Assembly: GCF_001939045.1 (NCBI RefSeq)
Contig: NZ_MKIM01000024.1
Span: 330,933-394,932 of the forward strand
DNA from: Rhizobium oryziradicis
GTDB lineage: Bacteria; Pseudomonadota; Alphaproteobacteria; Rhizobiales; Rhizobiaceae
Length of the DNA stretch: 64,000 bases
Reading direction: 5' to 3'
The position numbers and the translations under genes were made by a program. Shown piece after piece: positions 11,401-19,466 of this stretch; position 1 is the first letter of the stretch, and each line of letters starts with the position of its first letter. The notes below the pieces were generated by a model. The model saw only the letters and a program-made list of their open reading frames with translations. It was not told the DNA's origin and searched no databases.

Positions 11401-13646
11401 TCCTCGAGACCGAGGAAACTCACATCGATCAGGTTAAGAACAGACAGGCTGGGGTTGGTGAAGCGCCAACCACGACGCAGGTCTGTCCAGACACGATGAG
11501 CTAGCACCTTTGCAAGCGAACGCTGTGCGTCTTCCCGAATTATAGCGCCAGCAGTCGCGTCCAGCAGCCAATGCTGCCGCGCCTCCTTGTTGGCAGCGGT
11601 GAAGCCTAGTGCCTTCACCACCTGAATGCCGAACTCGTCTTCTCCGAGACCTCCGGAACCGGCAAAGATTACCGCACGAAGGATGGCCCCCCGCAACAGG
11701 CTTACGAACAGGAAGTCGTTGAAATGTCCCGACTGCAGTGCCGCATCCTGACGATTGTCTGTGAAGCCCAACAGTTTGCGCTTCGTCTCGGTCACGCCGC
11801 TGCCCGGCCTGTTCATCCACTCCAAGGCACTGGCCACGAGCAGTGTTGTTGCAGAGCTACGCCCTTCGCCAGATAGACCGGCAAGTTTGCTGCGTTCACG
11901 CATACCTTGCGTGGGCTCGTCGTGACAGCAAACGCAGAACGCGAACTTCCCGGGAATGAACCAGAAGTCATTCCCGCCTGCCCCATGACGGCCATCTGCA
12001 CCAACCACGTAGGATACCGGCAGACGCTTCTTGCGATAGCCTCTCAGCCGTTCGATGCCATTCTTTTCTTCCCGCCAGCTTTCAGGATATCCCTCAAGCT
12101 CGCCGGTGAATTGAAACTCGCTATCATCAGGATTCACTGGACAGAGATAGCCCGCGACTTCGTCGTCCTCTGTGTCGAGCGGTGTGTCGTCGATGCTTCG
12201 GGGCAAGAAGCGCAGCTTCCCATCATCGTCGACCTTCGTCACGACATGGTACTCTTGGCCGCAGCTTCGGCAAAACCGGGTGGGATACAGGCGATTGCCT
12301 GGTGCTTCGGGATCCTCAAGCTGACCTTCAAAAAGAATCCGCCGGGGTCTGGCTGCGAGTGTCGTGAAAATCTCTCCTGCGCCGGAGATGAACCGGTGGA
12401 GCTTGAAGGCGAGAAACGCACTATCCCTTGCGCCGCCGCGCTCATTTTCAGGCAGACTTACTCGGGTCAGGAACTTCTCGAGATAGTCGCGGCAAGTTTC
12501 TGCATCGACCCCACTGGCCAGCGACAGCCGTTCAACGGCCTTTTCAAATGGGACCGGTTTCTTTCTGCGGAGTTCAAGACCATCGTCTAATCCGAGTTCC
12601 AGCTCCGCCCACACAGAGAGCGGATGGCGCTTCAGAGTTTCGTCATCCAAATTTTCCGGCAGAGGCTGCCTTAGGACTTTGCTCAAGGCGCCAACGACGT
12701 GCTCGGACTTCAAGGCGTCATCAGTGGCACGCTGCAAAGACTCGTCGATGACCGCGTCTGGACCAATGTCGGCACCAAAAAGTCGCGACGCGACCTTTGC
12801 GACCGCAAGTGCGCGGCTCTCGTCCGATCCCTCGGAGGCCATGGTTGCCGAGGTGCCGATGCAGATCGGTTCTTTGTCCGGAGAGCACCTATCACGCAGG
12901 CGCCGAACGAGGATGGCGACATCGGCCCCCTGACGCCCGCGATAAGTATGCAGTTCATCGAGAACGATGAACTCGAGACCAGCGGCATTCGCGATTACCT
13001 GCGAGTCGAGTTCATCCTGACGCGTGAGCAGCAATTCAGCCATCATAAAGTTCGTCAAGAGAATGTCCGGTGGGTCCGCGGCGATTCGCTCGCGTTCTTC
13101 ACGACTCTCCTGTCCTGTATATCGCTTCACGACGGGCCTGAGGTCGGCGGGCAGGCCAGAGCTGGTAATGAATTTGTCAATTTCTTTCATCTGGCTGTTC
13201 GCCAGGGCGTTCATCGGATAGACAATAATTGCAGCGGTTCGCCGAACCTTGTTCTTCCGACGCGCCCTGATGATGGCATCAACGATCGGTACAAAGAAAC
13301 ACAAGGATTTCCCCGAACCAGTACCGGTTGTGACGACATAGCTCTTGCCCTGCTTCGCCTTCGCAATTGCTTCAGCTTGATGTCGATGGAAGCGTAGGGG
13401 GGTCTTGCCAAAGCGGAAGACATTTCCTGTGCCCTCGTCGAGGTCGCCTGTGGCAACGAGTTCATCGGCTGTCGGCCCGGCCATGAACTTCGGGTTAAGT
13501 GACAACAGGGCGTCAGGCCAGAACTTCCCCGCATCATACTGGGCGTCGATCTCTGATTTCAGGTCAGGTGCCCGGATCGCACTGAACGAACGCGAAAAGT
13601 GCTCATAAGCGCCTATCAATTGGTGATCAAATTCGAACGCTTTCAT
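8469..13646 (-). CDS. Giant DEAD/DEAH-box helicase with C-terminal DUF1998 (DrmA/DrmB-like)
   Basis: This 1725-residue protein is the first gene of the leftward operon. Walker A TGTGSGKS is at 107-114 and the DEAD-type box is DELH at 230-233, followed by TYRGRQGADVA, which is characteristic of Lhr/MrfA-like DUF1998 helicases. The second RecA domain includes YAQRAGRAGRSGQ. Cysteine pairs suggest several zinc sites: CRSCG near 465, CVCC near 560 and CSNCG...CHGC near 1390. The DUF1998 signature YEATEGGAGVL followed by CVRGCYRCLLSY lies near 1560-1620. In DISARM, DrmA is the helicase and DrmB carries DUF1998; here both occur on one chain, so a fusion or a related system is possible. The start is ATG 13646; its ribosome site is weak. 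Confidence 0.88.
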   Translation of the reverse strand: MKAFEFDHQLIGAYEHFSRSFSAIRAPDLKSEIDAQYDAGKFWPDALLSLNPKFMAGPTADELVATGDLDEGTGNVFRFGKTPLRFHRHQAEAIAKAKQGKSYVVTTGTGSGKSLCFFVPIVDAIIRARRKNKVRRTAAIIVYPMNALANSQMKEIDKFITSSGLPADLRPVVKRYTGQESREERERIAADPPDILLTNFMMAELLLTRQDELDSQVIANAAGLEFIVLDELHTYRGRQGADVAILVRRLRDRCSPDKEPICIGTSATMASEGSDESRALAVAKVASRLFGADIGPDAVIDESLQRATDDALKSEHVVGALSKVLRQPLPENLDDETLKRHPLSVWAELELGLDDGLELRRKKPVPFEKAVERLSLASGVDAETCRDYLEKFLTRVSLPENERGGARDSAFLAFKLHRFISGAGEIFTTLAARPRRILFEGQLEDPEAPGNRLYPTRFCRSCGQEYHVVTKVDDDGKLRFLPRSIDDTPLDTEDDEVAGYLCPVNPDDSEFQFTGELEGYPESWREEKNGIERLRGYRKKRLPVSYVVGADGRHGAGGNDFWFIPGKFAFCVCCHDEPTQGMRERSKLAGLSGEGRSSATTLLVASALEWMNRPGSGVTETKRKLLGFTDNRQDAALQSGHFNDFLFVSLLRGAILRAVIFAGSGGLGEDEFGIQVVKALGFTAANKEARQHWLLDATAGAIIREDAQRSLAKVLAHRVWTDLRRGWRFTNPSLSVLNLIDVSFLGLEELAQDRERFMAIHPALGDLDNDQRQAILKAILSAMLEGLAVQTEALDLTVLDGVAQKSRMLLRAPWAIDQKENPRARSSLVLRAGSKNVVTLREEQTLLRAGPNSRVARLVNRKSVLGTKLNKDEYYEFMEGMLTFLSDEGLLLPVELDSDMTGWRLSPSAVRLIPGPAVSDESQRGNRYFHDLYTTIANDLGDGRSPYWGLEGREHTAQVSQKQREWREWRFRFEQDDIEHLATSEHRSEIRATGESDRFLPALFCSPTMELGVDISALSAVYLRNVPPTPANYAQRAGRAGRSGQAAVVVTYCASGSPHDQYFFERRNDMVAGVVRPPALDITNEELVRSHLHAVWLAEAKLAISPDIPEILDLHGNKFPLKEEVLAVIAKPALVSRALGPMARVLKQILASDGGSTPIWMEDPHEFVLHTAMNAPRELDRAFDRWRELYSSARTQLAEANKRSEMTGLSGADRRKIKAAQMQAQDQIAILEQGKASNGSDFYSYRYLATEGFLPGYNFPRLPLYAFVPGDGKTGSFLSRARFLAISEFGPRSLIYHEGRAYRVVKAKLPPEVRKGDGSELATKDIYICSNCGASHEGEVERCHGCNNHMAGEVPIKKTLRIDNVEAAPTERITANDEERVRQGFDIQTVFSWPRKGGQVQVTDAEFVCEETSLLALQYANSAEISRLNKGLKRRRDQTVFGFHIDPRSGYWAKSEDEDSDTDVPPDVVKPVRIVPIVRDRKNALLFRFKKPEQYEPETIATIQHALLRGIEVVFQLEEGEILSEPLPARDNRRTILTYEATEGGAGVLTRLMDDGKAINQVARTALKLMHFENVDAAIAAGDAGLLQEKENGSCVRGCYRCLLSYFNQPDHELINRASPEVAQFMIDLSRGKLSQAAKAAAGTNVSPWLEGFGAAGIPQIDTMPARFGGIELEFVWRAFAVAATTKELTEEVEADAVSKGWVVCKLPESPSDGLPDGFIKNFEG

Positions 13647-13899
13647 CGGAATACCTAACTATCTGAACGACAGGAATTATCTCATGATAGACAGCAGGTT
13701 GTGAAAATACAATCAACCATCCGATGATCGCAGGGCCGACGCACCTCGCTATGTTTCTGTATGTAATTGATGACAAATGACGGCTGAGTTGGTGAGCATA
13801 TTGCGACACGCCACGTGCGCTTTCAGACGGTTTCACTAGCGGAAATTATTTCCGCAATGGGGCCGTTTGAGCCGCTGCCGGTTTTTCGGACGCTGAGTT
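13647..13899. other. Intergenic region upstream of the four-gene operon, holding node 1
   Basis: No gene is visible in these 253 bases. The stretch must contain the promoter of the leftward helicase operon, although I could not fix a -35/-10 pair. The palindromic node lies at 13839-13855, and the IS3 left inverted repeat begins at 13900. TCCGATGATCGCAG near 13722 nearly matches TCGGATGATCGCAG near 20473, just upstream of node 2. Confidence 0.5.
13839..13855 (+). repeat. Palindromic node 1 (GCGGAAATTATTTCCGC)
   Basis: This is a perfect 8+1+8 palindrome. The same core recurs at six other intergenic places in the window. This copy separates the helicase-methylase operon from the IS3/type I R-M block. 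Confidence 0.85.
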
Positions 13900-13927
13900 A
13901 AGTGAACCGCCCCGGGTTTGCCGGAGG
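13900..13927 (+). repeat. IS3-family left inverted repeat
   Basis: It begins AAGTGAACCGCCCCGGG and matches the complement of 16419-16446 over all 28 bases. Confidence 0.9.
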
Positions 13928-13955
13928 AACCAACTTCTGAGAGAATGGAGCCATT

Positions 13956-14186
13956 ATGAGAAAGGCAACGAACAAGTTTTCACCTGAAGTCCGTCAACGG
14001 GCCATCCGTATGGTGCTGGACCACGAAGCCGAGCACGCATCGCGCTGGGCTGCCGTTTCATCTATCGCTGCCAAAATTGGCTGCTCGCCAGCGACGCTGC
14101 ACGAATGGGTCAAGAAGACCGAGGTCGACAGCGGTATCCTCAGCACCATTCCTATTGTTTCAATCAACGCCGGTTGCTTTCTTTGA
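13956..14186 (+). pseudogene. IS3-family transposase OrfA, truncated
   Basis: The first ~60 residues ([20 protein letters not shown]...[13 protein letters not shown]) are a typical IS3 OrfA helix-turn-helix N-terminus. After EVDSG the similarity stops and a short unrelated tail ends at a stop codon. A complete OrfA has about 90-100 residues including a leucine zipper, which is missing. The start ATG is preceded by a purine-rich stretch. The break marks the left boundary of foreign DNA inside the element. Confidence 0.85.
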
Positions 14187-14414
14187 CCACTTGGACAGGG
14201 AACATATCGGATGTTGGCAAATAGGAATGCATAATCAGTTAATACATCTGCAATGACTGCTTGTGGCGTAGAGTTGCCGTGAATGTTTAGGTCACTGGTC
14301 CTCTACGCAGACACAGAACTTCCGGTCAACGTGCGAGGGGGGCACCGCTTACCCTACTTGACGCAAAGGAAAAAGTGCAGTTTCTTTGGTCGGGAAACGG
14401 GCGGGGAAGTTGGG

Positions 14415-15134
14415 ATGGCGGGTCGAGCCAAAAGCAAACAGGTTCTGAAAAACCCTTTGGACAAACTTGTGCTCAAGCTAACGTTGATGATGCCGGCAGT
14501 GCTGCTCATGATTTACGTTTCAACGGTGAAACAGACCATCGCCCGAGCGGGGGACTGCCCTTTGATCATCGACTTTAACGGCAATGGTCGGATCGACATC
14601 ACCGGGCACACGCAGTCGCGTCAGAAACTTTATACCGTGTTCTCAGTTGGAAAATATGTCACCTTCGATGTGAACGGAGATGGAGAACCTGACCAGATCG
14701 ACTGGGTGCGTCCCAATACTGATGCGTTTGTTCTGGATATCCGTCGCGGGACGCCCCCTCGGGATATTGATGGAAGCTGGCTGTTTGGAGACAGCGTAGA
14801 CGGCTCCATCGAGAACGGATTTGTCAGGCTTTCGGAGCTTGATGTGGATGGAAGCGGGGCAATAGACGGCGCTGAGCTTGCCGGAATCGGGTTTTGGGTC
14901 GATGACGGTGATGCAAAGTTCTCACCCAATGAGTTCAAGACGGTTTCCGACCTACAAGTCACATCGATCGAAACCACCTTTGTCGAAGAGGACATTGGCT
15001 ATGGGGTGAACACGCTCGTCGGATCCATGGAAAGCCAAACTCTGGGAACTGTTCGAATGGAGGACGTCTGGTTCCTCAACTCCCAGGAAGTCGAGCCTCG
15101 CGACAACGCGGTGGGCCGCTATTTTCCATCGTAA
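14415..15134 (+). CDS. Secreted or membrane-anchored EF-hand-like calcium-binding protein
   Basis: About 239 residues from the ATG at 14415 (GGGGAAG upstream); an in-frame start at 14283 would add 44 residues of unlikely sequence. A lysine-rich start and the hydrophobic stretch LVLKLTLMMPAVLLMIYV form a signal peptide or anchor. The exported part has repeated Asp/Asn-rich loops: DFNGNGRID, DVNGDGEPD, DVDGSGAID and DDGDAKFSPNEF. These resemble EF-hand or dockerin-type calcium sites. The function is unknown. It lies inside an IS3 shell and converges on the membrane-protein gene at 15144 with 9 bases between stops, so the two probably arrived together. I do not recognise a named family. Confidence 0.65.
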   Translation: MAGRAKSKQVLKNPLDKLVLKLTLMMPAVLLMIYVSTVKQTIARAGDCPLIIDFNGNGRIDITGHTQSRQKLYTVFSVGKYVTFDVNGDGEPDQIDWVRPNTDAFVLDIRRGTPPRDIDGSWLFGDSVDGSIENGFVRLSELDVDGSGAIDGAELAGIGFWVDDGDAKFSPNEFKTVSDLQVTSIETTFVEEDIGYGVNTLVGSMESQTLGTVRMEDVWFLNSQEVEPRDNAVGRYFPS

Positions 15135-15143
15135 TGCTGCCAG

Positions 15144-15833
15144 TTAAACCTTCGGCTTTCTACCTCCTGGGATCTCGCTCTTCGACACACTTTCTGTTGC
15201 AAGATTCAGGTAGAAGAACCCGAAGAGAGGTCCACAGACTTTCTGAAAAAATACGATAAACCGCAGACTGTCACATTCAACAAAGCCCTTTGTCTCTTGG
15301 AACGTTAGAGAGTTCATAAGCGAGAAGTAAAGATAGTCGGCAGCCTTTGATGAGACCTGCCCCGCAGCATTGCCCCCTTCAATCGTGATTCCGAATGAAA
15401 AATAGATCAACGCGAAGACGACGGACGACATGGCATAAATTAAAGTGAGAACCGTGAAGCGGTGGCCAATGTTTGCGTCTGCACGAAGGACCTGGAACGA
15501 AAAGACGAAGATACCGACGATCAATGACATCGCCAGAATATACGGCGACAAATCGTACCAAAAGTATCCCCACCTAAAGTTGGGAACATGACACCAAGTT
15601 CGTGGCCGCGCGTAGTTTGTGTAGAGAACGAATAACATGACGGCGACCGCAAGAGCACCAATATATCCCGAAGATCGTGCAAACATCACCAATGCGGGTC
15701 TTTTCGCGTGCTTTTTGAAAAAGCCGCCTAGCTCGACCGCTGATCGTCTCGCAAAAACCAATGCACTCAAAACCTGCTCACTCCCATGCCTTTTTCTGAA
15801 TATTACTGCGAGCAATATTCTTTGCAACCGCAA
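15144..15833 (-). CDS. Ion-channel-like membrane protein without a recognisable selectivity filter
   Basis: About 229 residues from a TTG at 15833; the start is uncertain and an internal ATG near residue 49 is possible. I see hydrophobic segments GYIGALAVAVMLFVLY, LSPYILAMSLIVGIFVFSF and LTLIYAMSSVVFALIYFSF, plus a C-terminal FFQKVCGPLFGFFYL. The last two flank DYLYFSLMNSLTFQETKGF, which has the shape of the pore helix and filter region of two-TM potassium channels (YFSL..LTT.GYGD). The GYG filter is absent. It may be a channel relative with altered selectivity or a sensor. It converges with the EF-hand gene inside the IS3 shell. Assignment is by pattern only. Confidence 0.6.
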   Translation of the reverse strand: MRLQRILLAVIFRKRHGSEQVLSALVFARRSAVELGGFFKKHAKRPALVMFARSSGYIGALAVAVMLFVLYTNYARPRTWCHVPNFRWGYFWYDLSPYILAMSLIVGIFVFSFQVLRADANIGHRFTVLTLIYAMSSVVFALIYFSFGITIEGGNAAGQVSSKAADYLYFSLMNSLTFQETKGFVECDSLRFIVFFQKVCGPLFGFFYLNLATESVSKSEIPGGRKPKV

Positions 15834-16098
15834 TCATATGTTTCGGCGCGGTCTTTGAACCCACCATAGGCGGCGAAAGTTGACCCAGCCCCTTCGGCAG
15901 AAAAATCAAGTCGCGCAGCATGTTAGTCAGCACCCGGCGGGGCACTCTTCCGCGTCGAAAGGGGTCAAAGTTCCGTGCTTAATCACAGTATCCGACGCAG
16001 AGGCACGGGATATGGCAATCAATGCTATCAAAACAGACGGTCCGCTCGCCTTCATGCGGGGAAACGACGTCATTCCCTTCCGTCAAGCCTAAACGGAC
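15834..16098. other. Non-coding or decayed stretch inside the IS3 shell
   Basis: A 70-codon open frame at 15880-16092 has no recognisable features and no good ribosome site. I cannot assign this stretch. It ends near the resumption of orfB at about 16099. Confidence 0.4.
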
Positions 16099-16371
16099 GT
16101 GGGGTCAAAACACCGCTTACGGTATTCCGAACGCCTGGCAGACGCAGGCATCGAGCCGTCGGTCGGGAGTGTTGGTGACAGCTACGATAACGCGCTCCCA
16201 GAAACGATCAACGGTCTCTACAAGGCCGAGGTCATCCATCGGCGCGGTCCATGGAGGAATTTCGAAGCGGTCGAATTCGCCCCCCTGGAATGGGTCGACT
16301 GGTTCAACCACCGAAGGCTTCTGGAGCCCACAGGAAACATGCCGCCAGCCGAAGCCGAGGAACGCTACTAA
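16099..16371 (+). pseudogene. IS3-family transposase OrfB, C-terminal remnant
   Basis: The last ~85 residues of an IS3 OrfB integrase domain are present: RLADAGIEPSVGSVGDSYDN, then ALPETINGLYKAEVIHRRGP and WVDWFNHRRLLEP. The final catalytic glutamate (ALPET) is kept. The first two aspartates and the N-terminal two thirds are missing. It is out of context with orfA, so the element has no working transposase. Confidence 0.88.
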
Positions 16372-16405
16372 GCCATGCTGGACGAACCAGCCTTGGCCGC
16401 GTAAC

Positions 16406-17266
16406 TTAAACCAAACGGCCTCCGGCAAACCCGGGGCGGTTCACTTCGCCGCGATCGCCAAAGACTGTGAAGTCCCGGATCAGGGTCAGGAAGCGTTCCT
16501 TATCGAACACACCGCGTAGCAGCGTATCCATCTCATAGGGACCGTGGGGCGTGAAGTCGCCGTCCGCCCCGGTGACCGAACGCCAGGGCATGAAGCGTTC
16601 TTCATCTGCCGTCAGCGAGCCAATCCGCGCCAGCATTCCGTCGGACGCCACCATGACGGCGTTGGTGCGGAACAGCGATGGGATCTGTTGCTTGTAGGTT
16701 TGAAGCTGCTGATAGGCTTGATCGACAGTAGCATTTTTGCTTGCGGCATTCTTCAACTCGATGATGCCGATCGGCAGGCCGTTGACGAAAACCATGACGT
16801 CAGGCCGCCGCGTATGCTTGCCCTCGGCGACGGTGAACTGGTTGGTGACGAGAAATTCGTTATTCTCCGGATGTTCGAAATCGATCAGCCAGACCTTGTC
16901 GCCTTTCACCTCGCCATCGCCGATGCCGAATTCCACATCGACGCCTTCGGTGATCAGCCGATGGATGCGTCGGTTCTCTTCGACCAGCGACGGCGTTACC
17001 GTGATGGAAAGCAGGCGGATCGCCTGTTCGCGGGCATCTGCCGGGACGTTCGGGTTCAAGCGCTCGACCGCAGCGGCAAGTAGGTCTGAAAGCAGCACAT
17101 CCCCATAGGCGAGACGGGCGGGAGCCGCGCCATCCGGGGAGATGACCGCCGAAGGCTGGTAGACATAGCCGAGCTTCTGCAAGGTCCCGAGAACGACCTC
17201 TTCCACCAACCCTTCGGAAAAGCCGGAAGGTGACGTCGAAATTTGTCGGTAGAGAATGTCTTCCAT
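16406..17266 (-). pseudogene. hsdR: Type I restriction subunit HsdR, N-terminal fragment cut by the IS3 element
   Basis: The first ~273 residues of a type I R subunit (normally ~1000). The nuclease core RPDVMVFVNGLPIGIIELKN gives the D and E-x-K of a PD-(D/E)XK site, and QAYQQLQTYKQQIPSLF follows as in other HsdR proteins. The family sequence ends at FTVFGDRGE; the remaining residues to the stop are encoded by the IS3 right inverted repeat (16419-16446). The helicase domains needed for translocation are lost, so the subunit cannot restrict. It lies downstream of the DUF262 gene in the order hsdM'-DUF6615-DUF262-hsdR'. Confidence 0.88.
16419..16446 (-). repeat. IS3-family right inverted repeat
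   Basis: It is the exact complement of 13900-13927 over 28 bases. It lies within, and supplies the false C-terminus of, the hsdR fragment. Confidence 0.9.
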
Positions 17267-17287
17267 GCCCCCCTCCCGCCGCCTATC

Positions 17288-19420
17288 TCAGACGAAGCGC
17301 TCCTTGATATAGGTGATGGCCTGGTCGCCCGTCATTTCGCGCGAGGAATTGCCATTGCGGACGTAGAACCGATCCTGGGCAGCGCCGCCCTTGTCGGCCA
17401 GCTTGATGTAGATCGGCTTGTTGGCCGGCAGAATTTCAACCCGGCAAATTTCTTTCTCGTCAACTTCAGGAAAAGCAAGCTTGGGCTTGGTTGCCGCAAA
17501 GGCCTCGCCGAACGTGTTGATGATCAGGGTCTTGAGATGGAGTTCGAACTTATCGCGATTGCCGCCGTTGAGCGATTTGTAGTCATTGTCCAGACCCGCG
17601 ATCTCGCCATTGTCGGCGACCCCGATCAGAAGCGTGCCGCCATGGGCATTCGCGAAGGCAGCGATCGTTTTCATGATCACACCCTCCAACTCCTTGTTCA
17701 CGGTGCCGAGCTTGATGTCCCAGCGCAGAGTCTGCTTGAACTCGACCTCCTCGTTTTCCCCCTCCGCGATCATGTCGTCGAGCGAAACTTTTTCGGCGAC
17801 TGCATGGGTTTCGGCCAATCCCTCAAGCCAGGCATTCAGGCTGTCGGAAAGCATCTTGCGGCGGGTCTTGAGGAACAGCTCGTAATTGTCGATCTGCCAA
17901 AGTTCCCGATCATCCGGGATGAGCTGCAGGCCGAGCGCGTTTGGCTGGTTCTGGGCAACGCCGGAGAGATAGGCTTCTGTTTCCTTGGCACCCTTGGATC
18001 TGTTGGCGGTCTGGGTGAGAATGGCGCGGTTGGTCAGTTCCTGTGCCAATTGATAGCGAAGCCTGTTCTCCTGGCCATATCCGGCTGCCTTCAAGTTGGC
18101 GAAGGCGAAGATGTGGTCGTATTCCAGCTTGTATTTCTCGCCCATTGGCTGGTGAATGGAGACACCTGTCGTGAGGCACTTTGCGCCCCGGCTTTTCAGA
18201 TGCCAGCGCAACAACCCGAACAAGGGGTTCTGCACCGCACTGCCCACGAACTCGTCCGGCGTGATCGCAATGTTGCCGCCACGATCCTCGCGGATCACAT
18301 CCAGTAGTCGATCAAAGGGCGTTTCGGAGGTCGCGACGATCTTGAGGTCGTGATCCAGCTTCTGCGGAAGCTGGCTGACGTAACGCCGGCGAACCTGAGA
18401 ATAATAAAACCACTTCACGACCTTCTGGATGTCGTTCTGGTTGAGATTGCAGTTCATTCGGTGGCAGTAGGCGACGATCGGGATGACCGCGTAGATCGAG
18501 TTGATCTCATCGGTATGGTCAACGAACGCATGGCCGCGCAGCAGGTTCGACACATAGTCCAGAACCTTGCCGTCAAGCGCCTTCCAGACCGCGCGGATCG
18601 CATCGTTGTTGTCGACCGAATGGAGTTTGCGCATATCGGAGCCGCCCTGATGCAGAATGGCCAGCAGCGCGTAGACTATGAAATCCAGTTTGAAAATGAA
18701 GCCGTTCTTCTTCAGCGCGTCGAGCTTCTTCTTGAAGGCCTCGCGGGCCTGCGGCCAGTAGCCGGAGATCTGCGCCAGCGCGAGTTCGGCGTCCGTCAGC
18801 GCCACGCCGCCGGCATTGACGATGTAGAAAATATCGATCGCCTCACGCAACGAAGCCTTTATCGGGATGTTCTGCTCTGGGAAATCCCGGTCAAGAATGC
18901 CCTGCACGGCAGAAAACGTATCATCGATATTGTCTTCGTCTTGGCGTGAGACTTGGCGCCCGGCCTGTTCCAGCTCACTGACGATATCGCGTGCCCGCTT
19001 TGCCCGGCTGAAAATGTCCGTGACATTTAGCCAGCGCGGATCGGTCTCCATGCGCTTCTGATAGTATTCGATCTCTCTTGTCTCGACGTTGATATGCAGC
19101 CCGCGCGTATCCTCGGTGATCTCTTCGAGCGTGTAATAGGGCGGCAGCTCGCCGCGGATCAGCATGTACAGCGTCGTTACGCGCTGCTGGCCGTCGAGCA
19201 GGATCTTGATTGCCCCTTGGAGCGGATCATACACGTGACCGCCCTTCAGTTCGGGTGGTTGATTGGTGTCCCAGGTCAGGATGGTGCCTGTCGGATAGCC
19301 CTTGATCATCGAGTCGATCAGCAGCTTGGCGTCCTTCTTCTTCCAGACATATTCGCGCTGGAAGGCCGGCACAAAGAGCTGCCGTTCGTCGATCTTTTCC
19401 AAAATGCTGCTGATTTTCAT
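17288..19420 (-). CDS. DUF262/HNH (GmrSD-like) protein fused to a Schlafen AlbA_2 domain
   Basis: A 710-residue protein. The N-terminal DUF262 motifs are FVPAFQREYVW (about 16-26) and DGQQRVTTLYML (about 76-87). An HNH-like block of the DUF1524 type is near 420-470 (LEYDHIFAFAN...NRAILTQTANRSKG). From about residue 555 a Schlafen AlbA_2 domain begins (EEVEFKQTLRW...AFANAHGGTLLIGVADNGEI). DUF262/DUF1524 proteins such as GmrSD are nucleotide-dependent nucleases against modified phage DNA, and AlbA_2 binds nucleic acid. It sits between DUF6615 and hsdR' on the same strand and was probably an accessory gene of a type I locus. Unlike its flanks, it appears intact. Its target is unknown. Confidence 0.85.
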   Translation of the reverse strand: MKISSILEKIDERQLFVPAFQREYVWKKKDAKLLIDSMIKGYPTGTILTWDTNQPPELKGGHVYDPLQGAIKILLDGQQRVTTLYMLIRGELPPYYTLEEITEDTRGLHINVETREIEYYQKRMETDPRWLNVTDIFSRAKRARDIVSELEQAGRQVSRQDEDNIDDTFSAVQGILDRDFPEQNIPIKASLREAIDIFYIVNAGGVALTDAELALAQISGYWPQAREAFKKKLDALKKNGFIFKLDFIVYALLAILHQGGSDMRKLHSVDNNDAIRAVWKALDGKVLDYVSNLLRGHAFVDHTDEINSIYAVIPIVAYCHRMNCNLNQNDIQKVVKWFYYSQVRRRYVSQLPQKLDHDLKIVATSETPFDRLLDVIREDRGGNIAITPDEFVGSAVQNPLFGLLRWHLKSRGAKCLTTGVSIHQPMGEKYKLEYDHIFAFANLKAAGYGQENRLRYQLAQELTNRAILTQTANRSKGAKETEAYLSGVAQNQPNALGLQLIPDDRELWQIDNYELFLKTRRKMLSDSLNAWLEGLAETHAVAEKVSLDDMIAEGENEEVEFKQTLRWDIKLGTVNKELEGVIMKTIAAFANAHGGTLLIGVADNGEIAGLDNDYKSLNGGNRDKFELHLKTLIINTFGEAFAATKPKLAFPEVDEKEICRVEILPANKPIYIKLADKGGAAQDRFYVRNGNSSREMTGDQAITYIKERFV

Positions 19421-19466
19421 GATGCAACTTGATCCTTCATCAAAATTCGGTCCTGCAGTTCTATTT

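Larger units (their letters stand above)
13900..16446 (+). mobile_element. IS3-family element with replaced interior and passenger genes
   Basis: Identical 28-bp inverted repeats lie at 13900-13927 and 16419-16446. The left end carries the start of IS3 orfA (13956 onward) and the right end carries the last part of orfB (16099-16371). The middle, about 14140-16095, is foreign DNA with two unrelated genes facing each other. The element therefore cannot make its own transposase but keeps both ends. The flanking trinucleotides differ (GTT left, CGC right), so no target duplication is seen, which suggests a deletion or recombination at one end. The right end truncates hsdR. Confidence 0.85.

Noticed and set aside
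1224..13646. BREX
   Set aside because: There is a PglX-like methylase, but no PglZ, BrxC or BrxL genes are present in the window.
15880..16092. 70-codon frame inside the IS3 shell
   Set aside because: No ribosome site or family similarity that I can see; it abuts the orfB remnant and may be decayed sequence.
17243..18307. 354-codon + strand frame in the DUF262 region
   Set aside because: It is antisense to the DUF262-AlbA_2 gene, whose motifs are clear.
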